64,000 nucleotides of DNA, taken from positions 248,001 through 312,000 of the forward strand of contig CM065882.1 in the NCBI GenBank assembly GCA_033439255.1. Direction: 5' to 3'. This document shows, in pieces, positions 25,714 through 37,324 of the stretch; position 1 is the first letter of the stretch, and every line of letters starts with the position of its first letter. This DNA comes from Hericium rajendrae (lineage: Eukaryota; Basidiomycota; Agaricomycetes; Russulales; Hericiaceae). Position numbers and translations under genes: made by a program. A model generated the notes under the pieces. That model searched no databases, was not told the DNA's origin, and saw nothing but the letters and a program-made list of their open reading frames with translations.

Positions 25714-28358
25714 CTACACCGCCCGCCCGATCCCCTCTCCCCCCTCCCTTACACCTTCCCCTCCATCCGCATCCCGCCCGACGACCTCCGCCCTAACCCA
25801 CTCCACCACGCGCCAACAATCCCCCCAATCACTCCCAAGCCCAAGACTCACGCGCACGACGCCGAGCTCGCGCCCCGCGCGCGCCTCGAGCGCAGCGAGC
25901 GTGTCGCCAGCCCGCAGCCCCGCCATGTGCGCCTGCAGCCGCAGCAGCTGCGCCGCGCCGCCCGGGTTGCACACGCACCCCGTGCGCAGCGCGACGTGCG
26001 CCGCCGCCGCGCGCGCCGCGATGCGCGAGAGCGGGACCAGCGCGCCGTGCGGCTGCATCCACAACGACGACGGTGAGTCGAAGGTGAAGTTGAAGGAGAG
26101 GAGGAAGAACGCAACGCACGTCGTAGAACAAACACGCGACCGTGCCACCCGCGCCCATCTCCTCCTCGCCCGCGCCCGCGCCCTCGCCCGGGAACATCTC
26201 CGCAAACTCGCCCGGCGCGCGCGGCACGGCGCTCAGCACGGCGCACACGCGCGCGCCGCCGGGGTGCCGCAGGCCGTCGAGCGCGCCGCACAGCCACGCG
26301 GTCAGCGCGCCGAGGCGCGCGGGCAGCAGCGGGATGTACGCGCTCAGGAAGCGCAGGCCCGTCGTCACGGCCGGGAGCAGCAGGTAGTTGATCGTGCCGT
26401 CCTGCGTTGCGTTCGCACGTCAGCGGAAGGGGGAGGGGGAGGGGAAAGGCGGCAGGCGCACCTCGAACTGCTCTTCGATGCCCTGCGCGCGTGTCACGTG
26501 TGTGCCGGGGACCTGCACGACGTCGACGGTCCCGCCCGCGAACCATACGCGCCGCAGGCCGACGCGGGCCTTGCCCTTCTCCGCCCGTCCGGGCTCGACG
26601 TTCTCTTTTTCCTGCGCGCGGTCGCGCTCGGCGCCCTTGTCTCTGCCGCCGTCGCGCTCGCTGCCCTTGTCTCTGCCGCCATCGCGCTCGTGATCCTTTT
26701 CTCGCGCGCCGTGCCCAAGGAAGCGCATTCCCGGCGCGCGGCACAGCGGCGGCTGGCTCGACAACGGCGTCGGCGCGGCCGCGTCCGCGAGGACAACGTC
26801 CGGCCCGAGAATGAGCGCGCCAATGCCCGTCGGGAACCCAAACATCTTGTAGAAGCTGACCGCGACCGCGTCCGCAGGCGTCTGGGGAGATAACAGTAAG
26901 CTTCGTCCACGTCCGGCGGCGGCGCACGCACCCGGCTGAGATCGAGCACCGCGGTGGGCGCGAGCGCAGCGGCGTCAAGGAGCGTCACGAAGCCGCGCTC
27001 CTTCGCGGTGCGCAGGAGCGCGAGGGGCGGCTTCGCGTTCGTGATGTTGCTGAGGCCCGTGAGCGCGAAGAGGCTCGGCGGGCCCGCGGGCGACGAGCGG
27101 TGTTTTGCGAGGAGGGACTGCGGCGTGTCAGCGCGCAGAGGGGACGGGAGGGGGAGGAAGGCATACCTTGGTGACGCGCACGTCGACGCCGCCGCGCGGG
27201 GTCCCCGGGACATAGACGATTGCGCCGCCCGCGCGCGCGCAGAACTCGCGGATGCCGTGCACTGAGTTGTGCGCGTCTTCGGGGAGGATGTATGTGCTCC
27301 CTGGCCAACGCCCCGCGGAAGGTCAGCGCGAGCTACAGATGGCGGAGAAGGAACGCACCGGGCGCGAAGGGGAAGGACTCGCCGAAGAGCTTGAGGGCGC
27401 CGCTGGCGTTGGGGGTGAAGATGACGGCGCTGCCGGGGGGCGCGTTGAAGAAGCGGAGGGCGGTGTCGCGGGCGGTGCGCGCGAGGCGCGTGCTGAGCTG
27501 CGAGCTGCAGATGTGTCCGTTAACATTGCGTCACACAACTAACGGAGGGATGGAAAAGGTAAACAGTACACGCACCTGGGGCTCTCGGAGTGGGTATTGC
27601 CGAGCACAGCACCACGGAGGAACTCCATGTGCACGCTGACGAGGCTCTCTGGGTAGAGCGCGCCGCCCATATAGTCAACGTACGTCTGCACTTGTGCCTC
27701 CTCCTCTACACACACGTCATCAATCCCCGTGCAAATAACGCAAGCAGCGGAACTCACCTGCGATATAGGTAGCACCGGGTGTCGCGCTGGGCCCGAGGCG
27801 TGCAAACTCGGCGCGGCGGAGGGCATCGAGGGCCCAAGTATGCGAATAGGCGGGGTAGGTCCGGAGAAACTCCGCATATGCTGCCGTTGCCGCGTCCTCG
27901 GCGGGGGGCGCGGGGAGAAGGCCTGCGGCGGGAGACGGCAGCGGCAGGGCGGGTATATGCGCATAGTCGTGCTCGGAGCACGCATGTTCGGAGTAGGGCA
28001 GCGGCGGGGGCGGGGCATGCGCGCAGTGGTGCCCGTGTTCCGAATGGCCGCGGCGGGAGCTACGCGCACGCGAGGCGGAGCGGGCGCGCGGCCGGGGAGC
28101 GGGGAGGGCGTGGGGTTGGCGGCCGCGGTCGGGTTTCTCGTCGGAGGTGAAGCTGGCGCTGGTGCGGCTGCTCTCAGAGAGGGAGTAGGAGTAGTCGCTG
28201 GCGGTGGCGGTGGCGGTGGCGGTGTCGGGGTGGGGGCAGCGGAGGGGGAGGAATGCCGGGGTCGACTTGTGATGCTTCAGCGAGCGAGGGGGCGGCAGCG
28301 GTGCGGAGATATGGTAGCGGGGCTGGTCGGCACGGGAGTGGGAGTGAGAGTTGCCCAT
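25714..28358 (-). CDS. PLP-dependent class V enzyme, MOCOS NifS-like domain
   Basis: It resembles the N-terminal cysteine-desulfurase-like half of eukaryotic molybdenum cofactor sulfurase. A His/Pro/Ser-rich leader (MGNSHSHSRADQPRY) precedes the core. Core motifs in order: TYVDYMGGALYPESLV, VLGNTHSESP, VIFTPNASGALKLFG, PEDAHNSVHGIREF, FALTGLSNITNAK, LLDAAALAPT, VSFYKMFGFPTGIGAL (Lys is the PLP anchor) and LRTGCVCNPGG (Cys is the sulfur carrier). A charged low-complexity insert (EKDHERDGGRDKG, partly repeated) sits before VWFAGGTVDVVQVPG. The protein ends without a MOSC domain, so it is not a full MOCOS. There are several short introns. The start is the ATG at 28358; an upstream in-frame TTG is not a start. 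Substrate not known. Confidence 0.88.
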
Positions 28359-30154
28359 GGTGGATGAGGACAAAGGGGACGGCGGGATGTTTTAAAGAAC
28401 GGCGGGAACGACGACGCGGGTCCGCGTTGCTGCTTGTGGAATTGCGTACGACCAATGGCGGCGGCGTGTTCGTCTTTTTATTCCGCGCGCATTTCTCCAG
28501 AGCTGGAACGGCAGCCTGGCGGCGCCCAGCCCCGGGGTCGCTCCGCGACGGTCCCTCGGCTCCGCTTCTGGCATGATCACCAGACACCCGTTCGCTTCCC
28601 CGCGAATCCTGCCGGACGCGTCGATCACCGCCCCGCTCCTTGTCATTTCTGTCCGCCCGTCTTGTTCTAGCGCGCTCCCTTCCTCGCTTCGATGCAACAA
28701 CCGCCGGCTTCGCGCGCAAACGAACTAGGTCGCGATCCGACCAGCTCCCGTCTCCCCATCAGACCCGCAACAACGTCCTTCTTCGCCGCACACCTGTCGT
28801 TCTCCGAGTCCAACAGTACACGATCGCGCACGAAGCGAACAGCAGTCCTTCCCTCTTCCATCTGCTTCTTCTGCGCCCTCCATTCTCAACGGTCCCTTTC
28901 TCTCCACTAGGACCCTCGCACGTTGTTTCACCACTGACAACCTTCCTCCAAAGGTCCTCGCACGCCCACGGTCAATTGTTCACTCCCCCCGCTCCCACAC
29001 CGTCCGCGATGCTTCGATCCCACTTACACTAGATGTGACTGCGCAGTACACGATCGAGGTGCCCGCTCCGACAACAACCCGACATGGCATGCTCTCGACA
29101 TCGTCTGACAGCACCTGTCAATGGCGCCATCGCGCGTCATCCCGTTCAGCGAACCGCACCCAGAACCCGGCGTCGCGCCGATACTCTGCTCGCTACCCTC
29201 TCCGGGACGGCGCGTCCTCCATGCCGCCGCGCCCAGCCCGTGCGTTCATCGAAGATGAGCTCATCGCGCCCGTCCTCACGTTGCATCTATCATGCGAAAT
29301 CAACACACGACCAACCAACGCATGGACAACTGTATGTGCCCATCTGGAGGATACAAGACGCTCCGTGGCTGGTTCAGGTCGGTTGTTCCCAGCAGCTGGC
29401 GCGCCGCGCTCTCCTCCGCGACGACTCACCGTCCACATAATCGCGCCAGCGGCCGCCCAGCCCCCGCATCGCGCCCATCACGCCGATCCAACAGACAAAC
29501 ACTCGAAATAGCCCATGCCTATGCGGCGGGCAGACGCGCGCTTGCCCGCTGTGCGAGTTGGCGCGTGAAATTGCTCAGAGTGTACATGCAGGTCCGCGGG
29601 AACCTCGAGCGCTCGGCACCCTATGAGCGCACTATGCCTAATGTGCAGACGCCTGCATGTGTCCGTGCAGAAGTGTGTCCGCACTCGAGCGCCCGTCATC
29701 TGTGGTCCGCGTGGAGGGGGGTAAGATGGCGCGAGCGCATGCCGACGGGGAACCAACCCGACACCGGTACCTACACCACAGATATCTGTGTAGTCCGCGA
29801 CGATGCAGCCGCGGACGTGGATGTGAGTGTACGGCGGTGCAGTCTGCGCGAGGCTCGCTGGATCGGCGATGATAGTACACAGCCACAGCGCGGGTGTGCG
29901 ACGGTGTGCAGCGGCAGCGGAGAGAAGGCCGCGTCGTGTTTCTTCCTCATAATGAATGAACGTGCGAGACCTGTGGGCGAACGGACGTGTATTTTCGCGT
30001 GAGATGCTTGTGCTTGTGGAAATACAACGTGCGATCGCAGGGCCGGTGAAGCAAAAATCCTACAACGCCTGTGCGATGCAGATGGCGCATTGGCTGATAG
30101 GAAAGATGCAACGCGCGGGGGTAGCTTGAGATCCAGATGGTATGTGACTAACTG

Positions 30155-30480
30155 AGTGGGATATCGCTGATAGGCAGGCCGCGGGATGGGGCTGTGGCTG
30201 CGGAAATGAACGGGACGGCCGCGCTGTGTGGCGCCTGCACAACAAATGACGTGCAGGCCCTGGTTGGCTTCCTTGATGACAGAAGGGTCACAAAAATAGA
30301 GTTGCTGCGAAGCCGATATCAATGGAGGCACGTCAGACCATGGAGTAGACAGAACACACATCCGCGGGGGGGAATGAAGGCATGCTAACTAAGTGAGATA
30401 TCGCCGATAAGCAGATCGGCATCGCGGACGCGGGATAGGGCTGTGGCTGCGGAAATGAGTGGAGGACGGCCGCGCTGTGA
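30155..30480 (-). repeat. Two-copy ~80-nt direct repeat
   Basis: A block with ggctgtggctgcggaaatga followed by ggacggccgcgctgtg occurs at about 30166-30231 and again at about 30402-30480, preceded in both by an atatcgc-gata-gca motif. The copies are about 240 nt apart and have diverged. Confidence 0.7.
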
Positions 30481-31921
30481 GTCCGAAGGCCATGCAGGCC
30501 CCGCTGAGCTCCTGCAGAGCCGATCTTGATGAAGGGAAGTGCGAAGGCGCGGTCGAGCAGCCAGAAAGTGATCCTGAGACGCGGTACGTTGCGCCGGCTA
30601 GTGGCTGGTGGGTGATAGAGCAGAACAGGGACGCAGTATAACGCATGCGACAGAAGGAGATGCAGCACACATGCGTGACCGAGACGGGCTCAAGGTCGAA
30701 TCGCTCGGACGCGCCGACGTTTTTGATAGGTAGATCCAGCGCTGCCATGATATCGAAGGCACGATGAGTCTCCGATTCGACAACAAAGTGGAGGTATCCG
30801 GCGTCATGGAAGAGCGCGCGAGTAGCGTCTGCATACCCGAGGTACGCAGACCAACCCATTTTCCCTAGGGGTTCTCGTCCGGCCTTCCATAGGAGTATAC
30901 TTGATGTGCGAAGCTGCCTCGGATCACAGACTGTGCGCAGGAAGTGCGGGTGTGCCACGGCGCCAGCTGGCGGGCGTTTGAGTTTATTTGGTAGAGCAGA
31001 ATAGAGTTTCTACAAAGCCGATATTAGTGCAGGCACGTCAGGTCATAGCATGGAGAGAACGTACTCGCGGGGAAATGAAGGCACGCATATGCCCGACGGA
31101 CCGGAGGCAGCGACCGAAGGCGCAGAAGACTGTGCCTCGGGGCGCTCGCTCGGTTTTCGACAGGATGGGGATGAACGTGCGAACTGCTGGAATCAGAGCA
31201 CTTGAAAGAGCAGATGCTGGAACGCGCCGGCCAGTGGGCGCGCAATCTGTCTCACGAAAAAACTGTCTCGAGAAGGAGCGGAAAGAAACCCGATATTAGC
31301 GAAGGACGCAGCCTGTGCGCCGACCTCCGGAAATGAAGGCACCCCACAACAAACATACTTGGTTTCGGACTCGGGTGCTCTGGATGAGAGAGACACGGCA
31401 TGTTGAGCGGATGAGAAACGGTGCATGGGGGATGTGCGGCAGGCACAGTAGTCTGTCAGGCGGCCTGAGGCGGACTGAATCAAACGTGATGCGAGGATGC
31501 AGGATAGATGTCGCTGATAGGCAGGCAGGTCGTGGTATGATGGCGAGACAGCTCGATGAGGTGTAGTGTCAATGAGCCTGAAGGAAGCTCGCGACTGCGG
31601 TTGGTACAAACATCCGCTCCGTTCCGCTCGCTGGACAAAGAAATGACGTCCCAATGGCCTGGGAAGGACGGAAGCGTTTCACTTAGGCTTCTGCAAGGCA
31701 GTATGGAAGAAGGCGTCCCTGCGCCACTGAGTGCTCGCTCGGCTTTCGAGAGGCCATGAATGAACGTGCGGAGCGCAGGATCTGCGCGAGCACCGCAATG
31801 GACCAGCGCGCGGGCGGACAATCTTGGTTTAGGTAGGCCTTCTGCAAAGCCGATATTAATGAAGGGGCAATGATCGATATGAGATAACAAAGTACACGAA
31901 CCCACTGGGAAATGAAGGCAC
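30302..31921 (-). repeat. Five-copy intron-like repeat array
   Basis: Five related segments lie at about 30302-30382, 30512-30536, 31004-31084, 31285-31342 and 31841-31921. Read on the minus strand, the full ones run TGCCTTCATTTCC..., then a GT donor-like site, then (C/T)TAATATCGGCTTTG(C/T)AG, which has the form of a branch point plus acceptor. Stretches between them also match: PAVRTFIPILSKTERA in one unit and PALRTFIHGLSKAERA in the next. The array therefore looks like duplicated exon-intron units that no longer form an open gene. Confidence 0.6.
30669..30958 (-). other. Coding-like island, family unknown
   Basis: The minus strand reads an open stretch with protein-like composition: LRTSSILLWKAGREPLG, KMGWSAYLGYADATRAL, HFVVESETHRAFDIMA and LDLPIKNVGASERFD. 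The ATG at 30958 (MAHPHFL) may be chance. No partner exon could be joined with confidence. It lies between units of the repeat array and is probably an exon remnant. Confidence 0.35.
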
Positions 31922-33969
31922 ATCACGACGGGTCGGACAAGCTCAGGAGGAGGGCTGTCCTCCTCCCACACGTACACTCGCAGACTCGTCCCTGCACTTA
32001 TACGCCGCGGCTGTTCCTTATGACATCGGCTCGGATAGGCCATATGCTCCCACATCGCTCACTCGGTTGCGGACTAGGAGGCACGCGCTGTCAACCCAAG
32101 CCAGCTCGGAGCTGAACACTGAACATTGAACCGCTGGCATCCCACATCACCCGCACTCGCCCCATTTCCGTCTCCGCACCATTTCCATTCCGCACCTGCA
32201 AATTTAGCCTAGCCAGGCGGGATATGACCATCAGCGAGGCTATCCCGCACACACCTCGCCCGCGCCATCCTTCTTCCCACGAACCACGCCGCCGCCCCGC
32301 ACGCCGGCGCGCGCGAAAGCAACTCGGCCGCGCGAGTACGAAGCATACGCCTGTTTGACATGAGCGCCGCCGCAGAAGCACGGAAGAATGCGCTTCGGCG
32401 ACGGAAGGTGTCGCGGTGGAAAGGAAGGCAGCGCGCGCACCGGACCAGCCGCCATCAGAATCGAAGGCGCATGACGTGAAGTCGCGTTCGTAGCCTGCAT
32501 GCGTGTCAGTGGCACGCGCGCCTTGTTCGTGTCGGCCTGCTTTCAATGCTGAGACTTGGCGGCTCGAACGAGCGAGACGTGCGGGCGGCGCGGAGGTGTA
32601 AGAGCCTAGCCGTGTCTTCTGGCATGGAAGGATGTGGCACCTGCATCGAACGCGATGGCGCTGCATTGAAGACGCACGGAGTTTGTGCGAGCTAGGTCGT
32701 GCTGCGTGTTCCGTGCGTGCGTGCTGTCGCGCGCGGTGACAATACCAAGACCGTGAAAGCGCACTAGACAATGGTGCGGTTTTCCGGAATGGCCGAGGAA
32801 CTGCTGCGGTGCATTGATGTGATGCGGCGAGAGAGTGCGCGCGAACGGCCTTAGAGCAGATCAGGCGAAGTATGGATGTATGCAGTCCGAGTAGCGGTGT
32901 GCGATGCGGCGCGCAGAATATCGGACATCGCCGTTCGTCCTGCGCAATGGTCGGAAAGAAAGTACCGATAGAATAGAGCATCGCCGACCTATGTCAATGG
33001 GAAAATACGGTGATTGGAATGCAGAAGACGGTAAATCAGAAATGTCGAGATCGGAATTCTGGGTGAGCGGGATGGATTCCGATGGACGTGCCTTGGCGAG
33101 GAGAATGCGACCTTGCTGCAGCAGGAACGAAGGTGGACTTGACAAAGAGAAACGACGGCGATGTTGTTTATGGTAAGATGGTACCAATGTTATCCGTTAG
33201 CCAGTTTCCGAGGAAAGTTTCAACGGAGGAATGGCGGCAAGGGAAACTAATGGTTAGTATGGCCCAGCTTTCATACCGCGGAATCTGCGAATGCACGATC
33301 AGTCAGCTCGTACAGACAAGGAATGGGAGAAACTAGCCATAGATGCGACTGGAGAGAGAATGACCTGTGGAACAACGTTGCGCCACGCATATTCCGCGGC
33401 CATATACGATGGTCTGCTTCTATCTTAGCCGCGAAACAAGGAGGAATGGCCACAGGAAGGAAAAAAGACTGAAAAAAGGACAGGCGGAACGAAGCCCAAG
33501 CGATGCTTACCTGGTGCCGCCGGATGAGAGGCTCCAATTACGGTGCAACAGAGGCCGGGTGGTCTTTGCTTCCATCGCGCTCCTTGTCAGATGCGTGAGG
33601 ACCTGACATCCAGGCTAGACACTCCGCAACTCCACACGGGAAGTCTTACCCAGCCTCACGGTCTCGAATGGGGATCTCTGGGGGATGTAAAAGCAAACTA
33701 GACACCGCGCGTCATGCTGCTATCCGGAAAAGCAAGAAGTGATGGGCAAAATATTGGGAGCCTGGGTCGAAAGCCGACGACTCCACATGGACCCCTGTGT
33801 CTAGCCTTATGGTGTACTACTTTGCCTGAGGGTTGACAGAGGGGCTAAAGAGGTGAAAAGTTCGGCCTGAAACCCGCGGTACTCCTCCATGAGAACTAGA
33901 ACATGACAGCAAGGCCGAGAATACGGAAAAGCGGAGTATCGCATTCGGATCACAGCGCAAAATTGAAGG

Positions 33970-34165
33970 TGGTCCGAATCGACTCTACATGAGAGGGTAC
34001 CGAGGGAAGGGACAAAAATACCATATGATGTGGATAGGGCTAGCCAAAATCGAAAGCCGTCCGATTCGGCGTACGTGAGAGGCAGGCTACGAGAGATGAA
34101 CAAAGGGGGCGCGCAGGGAAAGCGACAAAAATAACGGTGATGCGGATAAGGGCCAGGCAAGACCC
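33970..34165 (-). repeat. Two-copy ~100-nt repeat in the gene-poor tract
   Basis: The blocks gtccgaatcgactctacatgagag...gacaaaaatacc...gatgtggataggg and gtccgattcggcgtacgtgagag...gacaaaaataac...gatgcggataagggc are adjacent, in direct order and diverged. A further weak match lies near 33770. On the minus strand each again resembles exon plus short intron. Confidence 0.6.
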
Positions 34166-36200
34166 GAGCTACCACCGTCAGTCCAGGTATGGAGCTCGCT
34201 GACGCGGCCAAGCCGCAGGATGACAGATGGCGCGCGGAGGGAAGGTGGAGTGCGGCTTCGAAAACCTTGAATTGCTCGGCAAGCCGAGCGCGTCCTTGCC
34301 TTCTGCGTGTTTCAATGGGATCGATGGGATCCGTAGTTCGGGTTGCGCAGTGCCGCCATGGAGTTGTGCGGAGGATTGTTTGACACGCCCGGGACTTCTG
34401 CGGATGAGAGATTGCAGTGAAATTGTGAAGAGCTGCGCGGTGGAAGTAGCATGTTGACAGCTCCCATAGGACTGGGATCGTGCGTGTGGCCATAGGAATC
34501 GACAAAGGCAAGAGCCGGCGAGAACGCGCCATGGATAGTTCAGAAGGTGCCCTCGTGCCTGATATACAGCGGGCTCAGGGAAGACCACGCATGTGAATTG
34601 CAGCGACTTGGCATCGGAGAGTTGGGCCATCCGTATTGAGACGACGGGGACCTGACCTGTGATAGAATCTCGTCTCCACAAGCTAAAGATGGGGTCGGTT
34701 TCCTGAAGAAGTCGCAGGAGGAGCACTAAGCCCCCGTGGAATGCAAGACAAGCAAGTAGATTGCGCTTGTGACACCTTACGAGTATAAGTGAGCACCAAT
34801 CTACTGCAACAGCAAAATTGTACCCACCATAGTCTGCCGAGAATCGATAACACACGGCTCTCAGTGGGCATACCGTCCCACGATCGCGACAACCATCTTT
34901 GCTGGGGGTGGAAAGCGGCTAGACCGTGTGTCCCGCTACTTCTGTTGAGCCTCTGTCTCGCATCAGGTTAACGGATGTGGTAGGCCAATGCAGTGGTGGA
35001 ATCTGTGTCATAGCGTAATAGATGCTTCTGAGATGTCCAGCGGCCAATGCACGGGGCGCTCGTGTCTTTTCTGGTCCTGCAGGTCTCCATTGTTAGAGAA
35101 GACCCGGTGACAGCTGGTTGCATATATCAGGAAAGGGAGTCGCGGGATAGCGAGAAGAAGTATGCCGAGATTGAAATGATGAAGCCGTTCGAAAATCGCA
35201 GAAGAACTGCAGAGGCGCCACAAATCGCGTGAAGAAACGCGGAATGAGGCCGGGGAAGCTGTCATGCTGAAGTCGTCTTGGAACTTGGAAAACAGGTACG
35301 AATCGGATCTTCAACCATGCTAGACAGTTTCTGCCAGACTGTGTGATCGTGACCAAATTCAGTGGATTATGAAACTCGCAGGAATTCTGTAAGAAGGTGA
35401 TCGGAAGATGTCAAGAACGATAATTCAGTACCGATAACGAGAAACATACCAGAGATAAGTAAGACGCATAAAATCTGGTTCAAACTAGTCTAGAAATAGA
35501 CATTTCGATCTGCAGATTAGCTGGGAAACACGGAGCTGTGAACGCACGTACCAGCAAGGAACGCGGTCTGACGAGATATTCGAGGGCCATACGCTAGAGC
35601 TGCATCAAAGCATGTTCTTCTAGCGGGCGCGTTTGGGCATAAGCTATGGTCATTGGTCAGTCTTGAAGAACTCGAAATCGACTATAATAGCGACCGACGC
35701 TTCCATGACATGGTGCTTTAGGCGAAGTCCAGAAGTCCATGTCGAGGATATACGTAGCAGTCACGTAAGTTCGCTAGTGATAAACCATTTTAGTGCATAC
35801 CGGGCGCGATTGAGCCATCGAGAGTCCATGGTGAACGAGGCGGATGGCAATTGTCGTCACAAGAACGCCGTCGAAAACACAACTGTTTTGTTCTAAATCG
35901 AACAGCTGGAACCGAGATTAAGCCTGGGACCTGTGAATATCATAGGGTTATTCATGTTCTGCCACATTCAAAATGCCGCCGAAATATCCATGCGTGCGAG
36001 GTCGTACAGGAAGTTGGCGAGGCGGGGAGCTGGTCACTGTCAGAAGTAAAGAACAGAGAACGATCTACTGGTTCAACGTTCGAGCTCGGCCGTTGCCGAG
36101 CGGGGTCTCGCAAAACCCCGAACACCGCTCTGGTCAACGAGCCACAGCGACTTCACGCTCTCTTGCTTACTCCGTCCACCACCCTCCCCCTCATATCGCA

Positions 36201-37194
36201 ATGTCGACAGCACACAGGCCGACATGGGACCCAGCGCAGGCCAAGGACGTGAAAGGCGGTTCGCGCCAGTTCTCGGTGCGCGACATGGCCGCGCACACGA
36301 AGCTCAAGTTCCGGTACGCACCGCCTACTTCTTCCATTTCTCTTTGGAAAGCTAATGCCGCGTGGTGATCAGTCAAGCAGGCCAGACATCCATTGATGAA
36401 GTACGCAAGGTAGATCTGCGTGCGGAGCTGCTCGCCGCGGAAGCGGAGGCACGGGCGAAGAAGCGTCGCGCGAATGGGCTGCCTGTTGAAGATATGGGCG
36501 AGGCACCGTTGGCGATTGAGGGTGCGGGTGGCGAGGATGAGTCGGTGAATAAGAGGCGGAAACTCTTACAGGAGGCAATAGAGCTGGATAGGGACGAAGA
36601 GAGTGAGGAGGAAGGAGAGGAGAAGGAGGGCGAGGAGAAGGGTGAGAGGTACGTGGACTGGCATTTGTCGGGCATGTTGGCGACAGTGCTGAACTTATCT
36701 CTCTTTTTTAGTGAGGAGGAAGAATCCGAAGAGGAGGAGGACGATACTGCAGAGCTGCTGCGAGAGCTTGAGAAGATCAAGCGAGAGCGCGCTGAGGAGA
36801 AACAACGGCAGGAGCGCGAGGAGAATGCGCAACAGCAAGCAGAGCGCGAGGCGCAGCTCGCGACTTCGAACCCTCTATTGAACCTCGCAGCCGCATTGGG
36901 TGGCCAGAGCCCAGGCGTGAGTACAACGGTACCAGGGACATTCGCTGTGAAGAGGAGATGGGACGACGGTGCGTGTGACGTCGTGTATAGTGACTAGAAC
37001 AAGGCTGACGAATCATCTGTAGACCTCATCTTCAAGAACCAAGCTATGGATACCAGAGACAAGGGCAAGCACCCGCAATTTGTCAATGATCTCTTGCGGA
37101 CGGAATTCCACAAGTACGTGGCTTCCCTCATTTTACCGCTGTCTTGTGCTGACATATTGCTCGCAGGAAATTTATGTCGAGGTTTATCAAGTAA
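36201..37194 (+). CDS. CWC15: Pre-mRNA-splicing factor CWC15
   Basis: A component of the Prp19/NineTeen complex of the active spliceosome (nucleus). Five exons (36201-36313, 36373-36648, 36712-36968, 37023-37113, 37167-37194) give exactly 254 residues. The N-terminus STAHRPTWDPAQAK, the following QFSVRDMAAHTKLKFR, the acidic middle (DEESEEEGEEKEGEE), ERAEEKQRQEREEN, NPLLNLAAAL and the C-terminus RRWDDDLIFKNQA with FHKKFMSRFIK match Cwf15/Cwc15 throughout. The last exon holds only nine codons plus the stop. It converges with the pseudouridine synthase gene, with only 130 bp between stops. Confidence 0.96.
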
Positions 37195-37324
37195 TTACCA
37201 TCCTATGTCTCCGCTGTACATCCTGTATCATTTCCGTTGCTTTACTATTGCACTAAGGTCGAGGAGATCTGTAGACTCGCCCCGTACTTTCAGTCGCAAA
37301 TCTCATAGACCATGTACTGTAAGT

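Larger units (their letters stand above)
28359..36200. other. Gene-poor tract of ~7.8 kb with decayed repeats
   Basis: No convincing intact gene on either strand. Open frames of up to ~300 codons exist, but their composition (Arg, Ser, His, Cys-rich) looks like GC-rich non-coding sequence. Within it are repeated blocks resembling exon-intron units on the minus strand (30302-31921 and 33970-34165) and one coding-like stretch (30669-30958). No reverse transcriptase, transposase, integrase or terminal repeats were recognised. Confidence 0.6.

Noticed and set aside
25848-26978. 376-residue minus-strand frame and 330-residue plus-strand frame over the PLP-enzyme gene
   Set aside because: They are Arg/Ala-rich shadows of the enzyme's third-position-GC codons. 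The enzyme frame has the catalytic Lys and Cys motifs.
28640-29600. Possible plus-strand gene in the left part of the gene-poor tract
   Set aside because: Open frames are Pro/Ser/Arg-rich with no start context, no consistent splicing and no motif.
32091-32981. 296-residue minus-strand frame
   Set aside because: Its composition (Arg, Ser, Ala, His, Cys) is that of GC-rich non-coding DNA, with no recognised motif.
28359-36200. Retroelement or DNA transposon in the gene-poor tract
   Set aside because: No polymerase, integrase or transposase motif, no terminal repeats and no target-site duplication could be seen by eye.
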